64,000 nt of DNA from contig QZKI01000091.1 in assembly GCA_003598055.1 (NCBI GenBank), positions 1-64,000 on the forward strand, read 5' to 3'. Positions 27,742 to 37,458 of the stretch are shown piece by piece. Both the position numbers and the translations under genes were made by a program. Each line of letters begins with the position of its first letter. The first letter of the stretch is position 1. The stretch is from Candidatus Abyssobacteria bacterium SURF_17. Its GTDB lineage: Bacteria; Abyssobacteria; SURF-5. The notes under the pieces are model-generated. The model did no database searches and was not told the DNA's origin. It worked only from the letters and a program-made list of their open reading frames with translations.

Positions 27742-28193
27742 TATCCCGTTGAACTCCCGGTTCCAGGCAACTCAGTCAACTCGATGGACTTTCCAATCTT
27801 TCCCCGTATCTTGTCGAGTACCCCGTTGATGAATCGTCCGGATTCTTCGGTTCCATATGATTTTGCTATCTCGACTGCCTCGTTTATGGTCACTTTCGGA
27901 GGGATTTCGGGTAAGAACATAAGCTCGAACGCAGCAAACCGCAGAATAGCTCTGTCAACGGCTGCCAGTCTGTCCAACGTCCAATTTTCCAAGGTCGAGC
28001 CTATCATGTCATCAATGCCTTCCCGATGTTCGAACGTGCCTCTCACAAGTTTCTCCGTGAATTCCCGCACCGCGGGACCGGTCGGATGCGTGCTCCAGAA
28101 TTCGTTAAGAACAGGCCCGACGTCAGCGGTGCAGAAGTCGAGTTGAAACAATATCTGAAGCGCCTTCTCTCGCGCCTTTCGTCTTCCGCCCAT
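27741..28193 (-). CDS. nusB: Transcription antitermination factor NusB
   Basis: The 150-residue protein starts MGGRRKAREKALQILFQLDF and has LAAVDRAILRFAAFELMF and VTINEAVEIAKSYGTEESGRFINGVLDKI, typical of NusB. It partners S10 (rpsJ in this window) in rrn antitermination. It follows ribH by 12 bp, a common ribH-nusB pairing. Confidence 0.95.
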   Translation of the reverse strand: MGGRRKAREKALQILFQLDFCTADVGPVLNEFWSTHPTGPAVREFTEKLVRGTFEHREGIDDMIGSTLENWTLDRLAAVDRAILRFAAFELMFLPEIPPKVTINEAVEIAKSYGTEESGRFINGVLDKIRGKIGKSIELTELPGTGSSTG

Positions 28194-28205
28194 ATCAAAA
28201 AATCC

Positions 28206-28670
28206 TCAAATCTTGTCGAACAGGTTCACCATCTCGATGGCGGACATCGCAGCCTGGAATCCCTTGTTGCCCGCCTTCGTGCCTGCGCGTTCTATTGCCT
28301 GCTCCAACGTGTCCGGCGTGATCACGCCGTAGATGACGGGTACTCCCGTATTCAGACCGGTCTGCGCGATTCCTTTGGTGACCTCGCTCGCAATATACTC
28401 AAAATGCGGTGTAGAACCCCGAATGACCGCGCCGACACAGATAATGGCGTCATACTTCTTGCTCGCGGCCATCCGCTGGGCGGCATACGGGATTTCGAAC
28501 GAGCCCGGCACCCATGCTATCTCGATTTCTTCGTCCTTCGCGCCGTGCCGCTTGAGCGCGTCAAGCGCGCCCTCGAGCAGCTTGTTCGTAATGAACTCGT
28601 TGAAACGAGATGCAACGATTCCGAACCTCTTGCCTTTTGCTATCAGTTGACCCTCATATACCTTTGGCAT
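28206..28670 (-). CDS. ribH: 6,7-dimethyl-8-ribityllumazine synthase
   Basis: From ATG 28670 the 154-residue enzyme starts [19 protein letters not shown] and has [24 protein letters not shown] and [16 protein letters not shown], the active-site blocks. It condenses the pyrimidine and dihydroxybutanone phosphate precursors. A longer frame to 28733 lacks support; GGAAAGAGAGGA precedes 28670. Confidence 0.96.
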   Translation of the reverse strand: MPKVYEGQLIAKGKRFGIVASRFNEFITNKLLEGALDALKRHGAKDEEIEIAWVPGSFEIPYAAQRMAASKKYDAIICVGAVIRGSTPHFEYIASEVTKGIAQTGLNTGVPVIYGVITPDTLEQAIERAGTKAGNKGFQAAMSAIEMVNLFDKI

Positions 28671-28751
28671 GTCTTCCTCTCCTTTCGCTCGCCCGAAGCA
28701 CCTCGCTGTGGATTCAATTTCACGGTTCTGCAAAATATATATCCGCTATCC

Positions 28752-28852
28752 GTCATTGCGAGCGCAGCGAAGCAATCTCATCGGCAGTCACATGCTTGTG
28801 CAGAGATTGCTTCGTCATGCCCCGCCTCAGGCGTGGCATGACTCGCAATGAC
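28752..28852. repeat. CATTGCGAG/GATTGCTTCG palindromic repeat, copy 1
   Basis: GTCATTGCGAGCGCAGCGAA with GCAATCTC on the left; GAGATTGCTTCG and CTCGCAATGAC on the right, with an inner palindrome ATGCCCCGCCTCAGGCGTGGCAT. It lies between ribBA and ribH inside the operon. A second copy is at 37232-37350. Confidence 0.85.
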
Positions 28853-28914
28853 GGCCACAGTGGGCAACGTTTCTTTAGTCAAGTCTCCCCCGCAAACAGC
28901 GGGGGTGAAAATGC

Positions 28915-30111
28915 TCAGAAGCTCAACAGATGTCCCAGCTTCCGCCGTTTTGTATCCAGATAGTTGAGGTTTTCCGGGCTGGGTCTGACCTCAATCGGCA
29001 CTCGCTCGACAACCTTCAGATTGTATCCTTCAAGGCCCACTATTTTGCGAGGATTGTTCGTCATAAGGCGTATCTCAGTCAAACCGAGGTCGGAGAGAAT
29101 CTGTGCACCGATGCCATAGTCGCGCAAATCGGGCTTGAAGCCCAATTTCTCGTTCGCCTCGACGGTATCCAGCCCCTGGTCCTGGAGCGCATATGCTTTC
29201 AGCTTATTGTGCAGGCCAATGCCGCGCCCCTCCTGCCGCATATACAGCAGCACACCCATCCCGTCTTCTTGAATCATCTGGAGCGCCCTGTGCAATTGCG
29301 CTCCGCAATCGCACCGGTGTGAGCCGAATACGTCGCCGGTGAGACACTCCGAGTGCACGCGCACGAGGATTTCCTTTCGTCCGGCGATGTCACCCTTTAC
29401 GAACGCGAGGTGGTGCCAATTGTCTACCGATGTCTCATACACATGCAGCGTGAATTCTCCGTAGTCGGTTGGGATCTTCGTGGTTACACTCCTCAATACA
29501 AGCTTCTCTGTGAGGCGACGATACTTGATAAGGTCTTCAATCGAACACATCTTGATTCCATGTTGCTTGGAGAACTCGATGAGGTCGGGCACGCGCGCCA
29601 TGGTGCCGTCATCTTTCATGACCTCGCAGATCACCCCTGCAGGGTAAAGCCCCGCGAGTCGGGCGAGGTCAACCGAGCCCTCTGTCTGGCCCGTTCGCAC
29701 GAGAACCCCTCCGTTGCGTGCGCGGAGCGGGAACACGTGGCCCGGACGCGCCAAATCCTCCGGCTTTGTGTCCGGATTGACGGCGGTCAATACCGTGGTC
29801 GCCCTGTCGGCGGCTGAAATGCCCGTCGTCACGTTTCGCTTGGCCTCAATCGAGACGGTAAAAGCGGTCTCAAACCGGGCTGAGTTCTCCGTCACCATGA
29901 GCGGCAGCTTAAGCTCATCGCACCTCTGGCCGGTCAGCGACAGGCAGATGAGGCCGCGCCCATACCGCGCCATGAAATTGATGGCCTCCGGTGTGATTTT
30001 CTCCGCCGCTACCGTCAAATCACCCTCATTCTCGCGGTCCTCGTTATCAACGAGGATAATCATCCGTCCTGCTCTTACATCATCAATAATCTCGGGGATT
30101 GGACTGAACAT
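28915..30111 (-). CDS. ribBA: Bifunctional DHBP synthase / GTP cyclohydrolase II
   Basis: The 398-residue fusion has the RibB part with [18 protein letters not shown] and the RibA part with [21 protein letters not shown] (three zinc cysteines) and [18 protein letters not shown]. RibB makes dihydroxybutanone 4-phosphate from ribulose 5-phosphate and RibA opens GTP. A gap of 244 bp with a palindromic repeat separates it from ribH. Confidence 0.96.
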   Translation of the reverse strand: MFSPIPEIIDDVRAGRMIILVDNEDRENEGDLTVAAEKITPEAINFMARYGRGLICLSLTGQRCDELKLPLMVTENSARFETAFTVSIEAKRNVTTGISAADRATTVLTAVNPDTKPEDLARPGHVFPLRARNGGVLVRTGQTEGSVDLARLAGLYPAGVICEVMKDDGTMARVPDLIEFSKQHGIKMCSIEDLIKYRRLTEKLVLRSVTTKIPTDYGEFTLHVYETSVDNWHHLAFVKGDIAGRKEILVRVHSECLTGDVFGSHRCDCGAQLHRALQMIQEDGMGVLLYMRQEGRGIGLHNKLKAYALQDQGLDTVEANEKLGFKPDLRDYGIGAQILSDLGLTEIRLMTNNPRKIVGLEGYNLKVVERVPIEVRPSPENLNYLDTKRRKLGHLLSF

Positions 30112-30166
30112 ATGCGTCCTCCTTCATTGCGGTGTATCTCACGCTTGCCGGATACGATACGAAGTC

Positions 30167-30802
30167 TTACATGAATCCGGCGTCGTGCAGCAGTTTCTCC
30201 GTGACGGTTCCTTCAGCGGCGCCCTTGATATAACGGTGAACATACTTGCCGATGATGTCCGTCTCAAGATTCACATGGTCTCCGACACCCTTTGTGCCGA
30301 GTGTCGTGTGCTGTAATGTATGCGGAATGAGGCCGATGGCGAATCCTTCGCCGCTGCATTCGATAATTGTCAGACTGATTCCATCCACGGCGACGGAACC
30401 TTTCGGCACGAGATAGTGCGAGAGTTCCTTTGGAGCCGAGATTTCATAAAGGATTGAGTTGCCGGCCTTCCTCGTGTTCAGGATTTTGCCCGTTCCGTCC
30501 ACATGCCCGGTTACCCAATGGCCGCCCATTTTATCTCCGAGCTTGAGAGCGGGCTCAAGGTTCACCGGGCTTCCGACGCGAAGGTACTTGAGCGTTGTCT
30601 TCTCAATTGTCTCCGGCATGGCGTCGACATCGAAGCCCCGGCCATCGAAATTGACAACGGTCAGACACGCGCCGTCGACACTGATGCTGTCGCCGCGCTC
30701 AACGTTGCTAAGCACTTTCTTTGCTCGAATTTTGAGCCGATACGCTTCCCCCGGCGACACCCGTTCGATTTTTCCGATTTCGACGATCATTCCGGTAAAC
30801 AT
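30167..30802 (-). CDS. ribE: Riboflavin synthase, alpha subunit
   Basis: The 211-residue protein starts [15 protein letters not shown] and contains the two lumazine-binding halves, each with a [25 protein letters not shown]-type segment and GHVDGTG. It converts two lumazines into riboflavin. It begins one base after the ribD stop. Confidence 0.95.
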   Translation of the reverse strand: MFTGMIVEIGKIERVSPGEAYRLKIRAKKVLSNVERGDSISVDGACLTVVNFDGRGFDVDAMPETIEKTTLKYLRVGSPVNLEPALKLGDKMGGHWVTGHVDGTGKILNTRKAGNSILYEISAPKELSHYLVPKGSVAVDGISLTIIECSGEGFAIGLIPHTLQHTTLGTKGVGDHVNLETDIIGKYVHRYIKGAAEGTVTEKLLHDAGFM

Positions 30803-30803
30803 G

Positions 30804-31907
30804 TTATGTGCTCACATATCCTTCTATGAGGATATCGTCGCCCATCCGGCGCGTTGTCACGTCACGGAGGCTGATTGCCTCGCTCGCCTTTGTCACTCCG
30901 ATGCCCTCGACCGGCGTGGATGCATCTTTACCTCCGAAAATCTTCGGCGCCACAAAGAACAGGACCTTGTCCACGATGCCCGCGTCAAAAGCGGCTGCGA
31001 GCAGCCCGCCTCCACCCTCTATCATTACATGTGCGATGTTACGCTTTCCCAATAGGCTCGCAAGATGAGCCAAATCGACCTTACCGCCCTTTGCAGTCAC
31101 TTCAATCAATTCAGCACCCGCGCGGCGGAGCGCTTCCTTACGGTCCGCTGATGCTGTAGCTTTCACGACGACGAGCGTCGGCGCCGAAGAGCGCACGGTG
31201 AACACCTTGCGGTTGGGCGAGAGTTTTGCGTCACCGTCAACGATGACCCGTGCCGCGTCGCGCTCGTTCGTATCGGTGGTGCGCGTAGTAAGCATCGGGT
31301 CGTCCGCTTCCACTGTCCCGCTCCCCACCATCACTGCATCCACGCCCGCCCGCAGCCAGTGCACGTATTCACGAGCTTGTTCCCCCGTTATCCAGCGAGA
31401 GTCGCCGGTGCGGGTGGCAATCTTTCCGTCGAGCGTCATTGCGGCCTTGGCCGTGAAGAATGGCAGTCCTGTGGTTATGAATTTCACGAATGATTCGTTC
31501 AGCTTCCTCGCGCGGTCAGCGAGCAGACCGCACTCGACACGGATACCCGCTTGATCGAGCTCTTTTCTGCCCATGCCGGCGACGAGCGGGTTGGGGTCTT
31601 CCATCGCCATCACCACCTGCTTGACGCCTGCTTCGATGATTGCGCGGGTGCACGGAGGCGTCTTGCCGTGATGACAGCACGGCTCGAGGGTTATGCACAG
31701 GGTCGAGCCGCGGGCCGAATCGCCTGCATTCTTGAGGGCGACGATTTCCGCGTGCGCTTCCCCGAATCGCTTGTGGAAACCTTCGGCAATGATGCGCTTG
31801 CCTTTAACCAATACCGCTCCCACCATCGGGTTGGGACTCGCGAAGCCGCGGCCCAGCTCAGCCAACTCGAGCGCCCGTTCCATGTAGTTTTTCCATTCGG
31901 ATGCCAT
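30804..31907 (-). CDS. ribD: Bifunctional deaminase/reductase of riboflavin synthesis
   Basis: The 367-residue enzyme has the deaminase zinc motif GEAHAEIVAL and LEPCCHHGKTPPCTRAII and a C-terminal reductase (KAAMTLDGKIATRTGDSRWITG). It is the first gene of the operon, under an FMN riboswitch. The ribosome binding site is weak, suggesting translation as well as transcription may be limited. Confidence 0.96.
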   Translation of the reverse strand: MASEWKNYMERALELAELGRGFASPNPMVGAVLVKGKRIIAEGFHKRFGEAHAEIVALKNAGDSARGSTLCITLEPCCHHGKTPPCTRAIIEAGVKQVVMAMEDPNPLVAGMGRKELDQAGIRVECGLLADRARKLNESFVKFITTGLPFFTAKAAMTLDGKIATRTGDSRWITGEQAREYVHWLRAGVDAVMVGSGTVEADDPMLTTRTTDTNERDAARVIVDGDAKLSPNRKVFTVRSSAPTLVVVKATASADRKEALRRAGAELIEVTAKGGKVDLAHLASLLGKRNIAHVMIEGGGGLLAAAFDAGIVDKVLFFVAPKIFGGKDASTPVEGIGVTKASEAISLRDVTTRRMGDDILIEGYVST

Positions 31908-32020
31908 ACTCGTGTCGCGCGAATATCCGTTGGGGTGTCAAATTTGGGTTTGTTGCGAGTTCGGGATCATGAGGCAAGGGAAAAGAACGAAAGGATGAGA
32001 GACACCCATCCCTCAACGAA

Positions 32021-32048
32021 AATCCCGAAATGCGAATGCATTCCGGGA
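32021..32048 (-). terminator. Riboswitch-controlled intrinsic terminator
   Basis: On the minus strand UCCCGGAAUGC - AUUC - GCAUUUCGGGA with one G-U pair, followed by UUUUCGUU. It lies between the FMN aptamer and ribD, so it fits the expression platform that stops transcription when FMN is bound. Confidence 0.7.
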
Positions 32049-32080
32049 CTCAGGAGACACACATACTCCTTCTTGTCGGT

Positions 32081-32232
32081 CTTCTCCCATCCGGACTCTT
32101 ACCGTCGGCCCTGGCCTCGCACCAGGTCTGCATGCCACCGCCCCTCAAAACAGCAGCGGCACGCTCGCGGGCTCGGCCCGTACACCGTACGCGCCATACC
32201 GCCGGTCGGGGATTCCACCCTGTCCCGAAGCC
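32081..32232 (-). promoter_or_regulatory. FMN riboswitch (RFN element)
   Basis: Reading the minus strand from 32232: CTTCGGGACAGGGTGGAATC, CCCGACCGGCGGTA, GAGCCCGCGAGC, a variable arm, then GGGCCGACGGTAAGAGTCCG and GATGGGAGAAGA ending at 32081. These are the conserved RFN blocks in order. It sits in the ribD leader and should repress the operon when FMN is plentiful. Confidence 0.95.
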
Positions 32233-32247
32233 GCATCAACTGGATTC

Positions 32248-32276
32248 AATATAGCATAACCAGGCTATATTGTCAA
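32248..32276 (-). promoter_or_regulatory. Promoter of the riboflavin operon
   Basis: Minus strand TTGACA (32271-32276), 17-bp spacer, TATATT (32248-32253). The predicted start near 32241 begins the RNA just before the riboswitch. Confidence 0.85.
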
Positions 32277-32343
32277 TGCGAGATTGTCCCGCGGGTGCGC
32301 GACATAGAAGGTCCTCTGGGCGGGTGCATCTCATGCGAACATT

Positions 32344-32373
32344 ATAGGGATCGTTCGCGAACGACCCCTACAA
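32344..32373. repeat. TAGGGATCGTTCGCGAACGACCCCTA palindrome
   Basis: An inverted repeat of the GTAGGGGTCG class, related to 39866-39894. It lies upstream of the rib promoter. Confidence 0.6.
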
Positions 32374-32405
32374 TCCGAACGGCGCGAGACCCGCGACTTT
32401 CCATT

Positions 32406-32499
32406 CAGGGGACATAATACCTGTTTTCGTGGAAAACAAGAGGATCCTCACTTTCCTGACCACTGCATAACAGAAGGATACAGACATTATGTCCCCGGA
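32406..32499. repeat. MITE-like element with GGACATAATACC ends, copy 1
   Basis: Starts GGGGACATAATACCTG and ends CATTATGTCCCCGG, forming imperfect terminal inverted repeats around a purine-rich middle. A second copy with the same ends and a different middle occurs at 55178-55273. Confidence 0.7.
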
Positions 32500-33031
32500 G
32501 AGACGCACCATGTATGTTGCACACCCTAATCCCGCAATTACTTTGAAGATGCATACTTATGGGGGTCCCGCGAAGCGCGGGATGTTCGCCCGCGGGCGCA
32601 ATGAATTGCGCCCCTACAAGAAACGGTGATTTTTCGGGCTGTAGGGGGGCAGGTCACAGCGCCTGCCCAGGAAGGGCAACCGCGGGGGTTTACCCGTGCA
32701 AGAACACCCAGCCATCAAGTGCGGGAGAGTTTCATGTGGACTTTCTTACGGGTCTGACACGGGGGTCCCGTGCTTTCCACCGCGAGAAACAGGCCTGCGA
32801 AGATTCGCGAACTACTTTGCTGTGCTGTCGGTGATGAGTCTCTGGTTAGGCATAATCGACCATACGTAACACTTGATTTCATCGTCCCAATGCACGAAAT
32901 ACCACAGGCCGCTTTGCGCATCAAAATATTTCGTCGGTGTTTCGTTTCCCATAAACCACCATCTCCATCGGAATTTTCCATTTGCATTTTATTATACAAA
33001 GGGCGGCCCAATTCCGCTACCCTTGAAGGCT
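32500..33031. other. Non-coding gap with short repeats
   Basis: About 530 bp with no supported gene. It contains GGGGGTCCCGCGAAGCGCGG (32561-32580), the GCGGGCGCAATGAATTGCGC palindrome followed by CCCTACA (32592-32618), and GTAGGGGGGCAGGTCACAGC with GCCTGCCC (32641-32668), all of the same palindromic style. Short frames here lack RBS and similarity. Confidence 0.55.
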
Positions 33032-34993
33032 TCATTTGTACGTGCCGGGAGATGAAGGGAGTGGGACTACGAGCGTTTGCTTGCCGTTGACATCAACCCG
33101 CCACAGCTCATTGCCGGCGGCATATACAATTGCCGCATCGCTCAGCCACTCCCATTGATTTTCGGTTGCGGAAAGATCAGCAACAAGCGTCTGAATGGTG
33201 CAGTCTTCGGGATGCAACAACTCAAGCGCAGTCCCGTCTCCGCCCGACTTCGACTCTTCCACAACCACGGCGAGTTTCATTTCAGACGGGGACCATTTCA
33301 TCTGCCGGACCTGATTCCCGTGCGGGCAAACCGCCTTTTTCTCCGGCGCATTCGAAACGTGGAAAATGGTCAGGCCATCCTCACGTGTCCAATAGGCGAA
33401 GCGCTCGCCCGATTTTGACCAGCACCTCACGGGAACTTCCTTGGAAAGAGCCACTTGGAGCTTCGCTTTGGTTCGATAATTGACAAGCCAGAGCGCGTAT
33501 CGCGAATCCGCCTCATCTGAGCGCTGCACGAGCGAAATCCACTCGCCTGCCTGCGCCAAATCGCTTTCGGTGATCATTGAGCCCCAGAAATCAGGCAGAA
33601 ACGGGCGTTTTTCGGTCGCGAGCCAGTTAACCGCCCACAGTTCGGGGCGCTTCGGGGCCGTCGAGGCTCCTTCGTCGGCCGTAGTTTTCTCAAGAATGAA
33701 ATCATATCCGTCCGGCGTCCAGCCGATGGGGCGAAAAACAACATCATCAGTTTCCGTCAATGTGGCGGAATCGCTCAGATATGGCCGTTCCACCTTCGTG
33801 ATCCAAAGACTCGTACGGACTTGATTCCCGAACCACGGTCTCACGGTTTCCGGATACGCGGCCCTATCATTATCCGGCGAAAGGAAAGGCCGACTCAAAG
33901 TCTTCCGGCTCCACGATGCATCACCTGATAGGACATTCTTCTCCCGGGTCTGTTGGTTATAGCGTCGAATCTCCCGGCCCCACAGCGGCTTATCGGAAAT
34001 ATATATGTATAGGAGGGTGCCGGGGATGAGCGTGAACGACCGGCCGGTTATTCTTCGGGATGGAGACAACTGTTTGCTGCCTGATCGCGGATTTGCGAGA
34101 TTGCCGAACCTCGATGTGTCAGAAAGAGGCACAAGATTGTCTTCCGCAGCGCTCACCGGCACGACGCACACGACCGGACAATCTTTGTTGTTGGTCACAA
34201 TTATCTCCGACATCTGTTCCACAGCGGGATATCGTATCGCCCGCTGGCAACTCCTGACTGTTGCGAAGAGGAGTACAGCACAAAAAATCGAAGCGACTGT
34301 CACCGCGCGTATCCATCTCTTGTTTCTCGCATCCTTCACCTCGAAGAAAGACATCTCCCACAAACTCAGTGTCGCGGGCAAGACAATAGTGGAGGCTAAT
34401 ATCAGGAGACTGGCAAGCGGCGATTCGCCGGGATCCAGCGGTTGCATGCGTCGGAGTAGCGGCGGCAATATCCCCTGCCACAGCATGACAACAACTGTCG
34501 CGACCCCCACAAGAAATGCTATTCCGGTTACCGATGGGCTGAAGACCATTGCCGAAGTGGCGACAAAGCATGATGCTGAAAACACAAAGAGACAGAAGCC
34601 GAACTCATACAAAAGGCCGGGATCAACCACGCGGTCAAGAACCGAAAAACCGGGTATTCTGAGCGCGCCCACGGCGCACTCAACTGATAACGTTATTATC
34701 GCGAAAATGCCGAGTATGACCAGGCAGGATGCCTGATGAGCACAAAACACGAACGGCTTTGTTGCCGGGCGGGCCCAAAGGAATGGATGAGTGCCTTTCC
34801 TCCCTTCCTCGAAGAACAACTGTCCAGTGAACAAACTCATCAGCACCAGTAGAACATACACGAGCCACGGCGCTCCGAGTTCGCCGGAAGGACCCGCGAG
34901 CGGAATGATGGAAATGAGGATGGCTCCCATGAGGAACGAGAAGAACGCCCTCCTCCACTTCCTCCATTCTTTCCAGAAAATGGCTCGTATCAA
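33032..34993 (-). CDS. ABC-2-type permease fused to a C-terminal beta-propeller (paralogue 2)
   Basis: The 653-residue protein starts MIRAIFWKEWRKWRRAF, the KEW motif of ABC-2 permeases. Seven hydrophobic segments are visible (starting near residues 14, 40, 85, 125, 155, 190 and 230). The remaining roughly 400 residues have PD40/TolB-like blades (IGWTPDGYDFILEK, RCWSKSGERFAYWTRE, MKWSPSEMKLAVV, WEWLSDAAIVYAAGNE). An odd number of segments puts the propeller outside the cytoplasm. It overlaps its paralogue at 34990-37002 by four bases, so the two probably form a heterodimeric permease. The substrate is not known. Confidence 0.75.
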   Translation of the reverse strand: MIRAIFWKEWRKWRRAFFSFLMGAILISIIPLAGPSGELGAPWLVYVLLVLMSLFTGQLFFEEGRKGTHPFLWARPATKPFVFCAHQASCLVILGIFAIITLSVECAVGALRIPGFSVLDRVVDPGLLYEFGFCLFVFSASCFVATSAMVFSPSVTGIAFLVGVATVVVMLWQGILPPLLRRMQPLDPGESPLASLLILASTIVLPATLSLWEMSFFEVKDARNKRWIRAVTVASIFCAVLLFATVRSCQRAIRYPAVEQMSEIIVTNNKDCPVVCVVPVSAAEDNLVPLSDTSRFGNLANPRSGSKQLSPSRRITGRSFTLIPGTLLYIYISDKPLWGREIRRYNQQTREKNVLSGDASWSRKTLSRPFLSPDNDRAAYPETVRPWFGNQVRTSLWITKVERPYLSDSATLTETDDVVFRPIGWTPDGYDFILEKTTADEGASTAPKRPELWAVNWLATEKRPFLPDFWGSMITESDLAQAGEWISLVQRSDEADSRYALWLVNYRTKAKLQVALSKEVPVRCWSKSGERFAYWTREDGLTIFHVSNAPEKKAVCPHGNQVRQMKWSPSEMKLAVVVEESKSGGDGTALELLHPEDCTIQTLVADLSATENQWEWLSDAAIVYAAGNELWRVDVNGKQTLVVPLPSSPGTYK

Positions 34994-37002
34994 CTTTCCG
35001 CTCCGCCGTTGAAATGAAATTGTCCGCCTTCAAACCTCAGGATTCCTTTCGGATTTGAACCGACCGCGTCAGTCACAATCAACCTGTCTTTGATTCCCCA
35101 CAGGAGGCGGTCTCCGCTAATCCAATGCACAGAGTCGGGCCAATCCTTGGTGGGAGCTTGGGGAGGCTGGACTGGAGTGAAAATTCCCGAATCGAATGCC
35201 AATACATATAAGTTCGGCTTATCAAGGCCCAATGCTTGCGCATATCTTCTCGCATCCTCATTCGAATATTCTCTTGTCACGTCTTTCAGGAGGAGATATT
35301 GGTTGGTTGGGGAGAATGCCTGCAATCTGTTGGCTCGTCTCACGGATTCCAGAGGGAAGGACTGGCTCTCGCCCGTTCCCAACTCGTAGACCACCAGCCG
35401 CAGAGGTCGTCTTACCTGTTCATCCCCCTGGGCTTCCCTTACGGTACCTTCGAAATAGGCGAGCAGCTTCCCGTCCGCTGACCATTTGAGCGTATAGATA
35501 TCATCCGAAAGAAGAATGGTCTTTTCAGAAAGGATGTCGCACACGCTAAGAGTGCGATTTTCAGGATATTCGTTGGACGGTTTCGCATATGCCGCCCATC
35601 TGCCGTCAGGAGAAAGAGAGATATACGATCCTCCTTCATTGGGAAGAAAATGAACCTGTTCAGGAACAAGATTATTCGGCCGCATGCGCCACGACGACCG
35701 GATGTGGTCGCCCCTCTTCTTGACGCTCTTGCGAAAGTAGTATCTGGACTCGGCGTCCCAGCCGAGAGACTCCAGCAGCGATGATTCGAGAACTGGCACT
35801 TCATGCCGTCCGATAAGGTTTCCATCAACACGGTACATTGCGACAAATCCGCTTGCTTGAGAGGTCCCGAAATCCTCCCAGACTTGTGCGAGATATGTCC
35901 CATCCGGAGACCATGCAGGCAACCGCGGGAACGGGTAATACCATGGGTACCGGAAGAGCAGCTTCTTATTGTGTCCGTGTACGTCTGACAAAATGATTGC
36001 TCTCAAGCGGGAAAAAGGTATTCGTCCCGATTTTGCATATACGCACAGATCCCGGTCCTCACGCATGCTCGCATCAGACACGCGACCTTCGGCGATTGTG
36101 GTCAGTTTCCGAGCGCTCAGGTCAACCAAGACAAGCGCACTCGGGGACGACGTACTCAACAATATGAGATTCCCGCCCTTTGACACATTGTGAACGATGA
36201 GCTTGCTCGCTGGGATTTTGGCCTTCTTTTGAGGACGGCTGACCGCCGCGCTAATTTCAGAAGAATGATACGTTAGCCATATTATTGCCGGAGCGAACGC
36301 CAGAACACCGAATGCCGTATAGGTCGTTACTATTCGGCTCCATGTCCTCCTCCGTAGATTCCCGCCCGCAAAAGCTGCCAGCGAGGCAAACAAGAGCACT
36401 GGACTCAAGAGTAATAGGAGCGCTCTTGTGCTAAACCAAACGAGATACAATAGTTCGTCAAAGGAATCCAGAAGGATACTTGTAAACATCGAAAGAATGC
36501 TAAGAATGAGGATAGCAAGCAACAAGCTGGCCATTGCGGTCGCCTGTCTCTTAATAGATGTCGACATAACCGACGAGAGGCTGTAGAGAAACACCGAAAA
36601 ACATATGGATGTCAAAAGAATACTTGTAACTTCAGCCGGATATTTAGGGGGCTTTGGATGGGCTAAACTGAGTGCAAATGTCACGGCGAAGAGCGCAAGC
36701 CCGCATGCGGCGAGAATCGTGATGCCGGTCGCCTGTCTGAAGCACCAGAGCCGGAAGCGGTCAATCGGCCGCGACAAGACGAAATCCGCCCGCTTTAGCT
36801 CCGCCTCTCTCGCGTGGAGATGCAAAGGAACAAAAAACGCGGCGGGCCACAGCCACATCGAAAATGTCACCCACCAGATTCCCGGGCCAAGGCGCGCATT
36901 TTCATCCACCAGCAGAAAAAATATGGCTGCCGCCACCGGCGCAGCCCCGACGGGCAGTATCCACAGCTCCCGCCATTCTTTCCAAAAAAGCGCGCGAAGC
37001 AT
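34990..37002 (-). CDS. ABC-2-type permease fused to a C-terminal beta-propeller (paralogue 1)
   Basis: The 670-residue protein starts MLRALFWKEWRELWILP and has about seven membrane segments in its first 260 residues, the last being FGVLAFAPAIIWLTYH. The C-terminal about 400 residues show propeller blades with PAWSPDGTYLAQVWED, ISLSPDGRWAAYAKPS, LKWSADGKLLAYFEG, LQAFSPTNQYLLLKD and HWISGDRLLWGIKD. The arrangement mirrors the next gene, indicating duplication. It is downstream of the ATPase gene, with a 456-bp gap that holds a palindromic repeat. A sensor or binding role for the propeller is inference. Confidence 0.77.
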   Translation of the reverse strand: MLRALFWKEWRELWILPVGAAPVAAAIFFLLVDENARLGPGIWWVTFSMWLWPAAFFVPLHLHAREAELKRADFVLSRPIDRFRLWCFRQATGITILAACGLALFAVTFALSLAHPKPPKYPAEVTSILLTSICFSVFLYSLSSVMSTSIKRQATAMASLLLAILILSILSMFTSILLDSFDELLYLVWFSTRALLLLLSPVLLFASLAAFAGGNLRRRTWSRIVTTYTAFGVLAFAPAIIWLTYHSSEISAAVSRPQKKAKIPASKLIVHNVSKGGNLILLSTSSPSALVLVDLSARKLTTIAEGRVSDASMREDRDLCVYAKSGRIPFSRLRAIILSDVHGHNKKLLFRYPWYYPFPRLPAWSPDGTYLAQVWEDFGTSQASGFVAMYRVDGNLIGRHEVPVLESSLLESLGWDAESRYYFRKSVKKRGDHIRSSWRMRPNNLVPEQVHFLPNEGGSYISLSPDGRWAAYAKPSNEYPENRTLSVCDILSEKTILLSDDIYTLKWSADGKLLAYFEGTVREAQGDEQVRRPLRLVVYELGTGESQSFPLESVRRANRLQAFSPTNQYLLLKDVTREYSNEDARRYAQALGLDKPNLYVLAFDSGIFTPVQPPQAPTKDWPDSVHWISGDRLLWGIKDRLIVTDAVGSNPKGILRFEGGQFHFNGGAES

Positions 37003-37458
37003 CAGTTATCTACCATCCGTTCTCTTGACAGGCTGCAAGACACCAGTCGACGGATCTCTCGGATTAAGAGGAGATATTTCAACCACCAAGGCACTAAGAC
37101 ATCACAAAGGCAACCCTTTTTTCTACTCTTCCTTGGTGTCTTTGTGATACCTTGGTGGTCAAAAATCATGTCTCTTTGCTCTTTCTGAACTATTCACTCT
37201 CTTGAATTCATGTCGCGATTTCTAATGCGCAGTCATTGCGAGGGAGCGAAGCGACCGAAGCAATCTCATTGGTGGCATTGATGACACAAACAGAGATTGC
37301 TTCGCACGGGTCTGAGACCCTCGGGCCTGCGGCCCTGCGCTCGCAATGACAGTGTTGCTTCCTTCACGCATAACCCCGCCGCTGGTGGGGTCGGCTCCTC
37401 GCAATGACCATCTTTGGTTGCGGCCATGCTGCGCTGTGTTTGTTTTCCTGCTTGTCCG
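37003..37458. other. Gap inside the ABC operon, filled by repeats
   Basis: No gene. It has CACCAAGGCACTAAGACATC near 37083 and TTGGTGTCTTTGTGATACCT with TGGTGG near 37131, an inverted repeat of diverged arms (ACCACCAAGG...CCTTGGTGGT). The CATTGCGAG repeat follows at 37232-37350, with a third partial unit at 37391-37408. Confidence 0.6.
37232..37350. repeat. CATTGCGAG/GATTGCTTCG palindromic repeat, copy 2
   Basis: GTCATTGCGAGGGAGCGAAG, then CGACCGAAGCAATCTC, a variable centre, GAGATTGCTTCG, an inner palindrome TCTGAGACCCTCGGGCCTGC, and CTCGCAATGAC. A further CTCGCAATGACC end lies at 37397-37408. It is homologous to 28752-28852. Confidence 0.85.

Noticed and set aside
28752-28852. CRISPR repeat or tRNA fragment
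   Set aside because: There is no regular spacer array; the block is a single palindrome with a homologous copy elsewhere in an operon.
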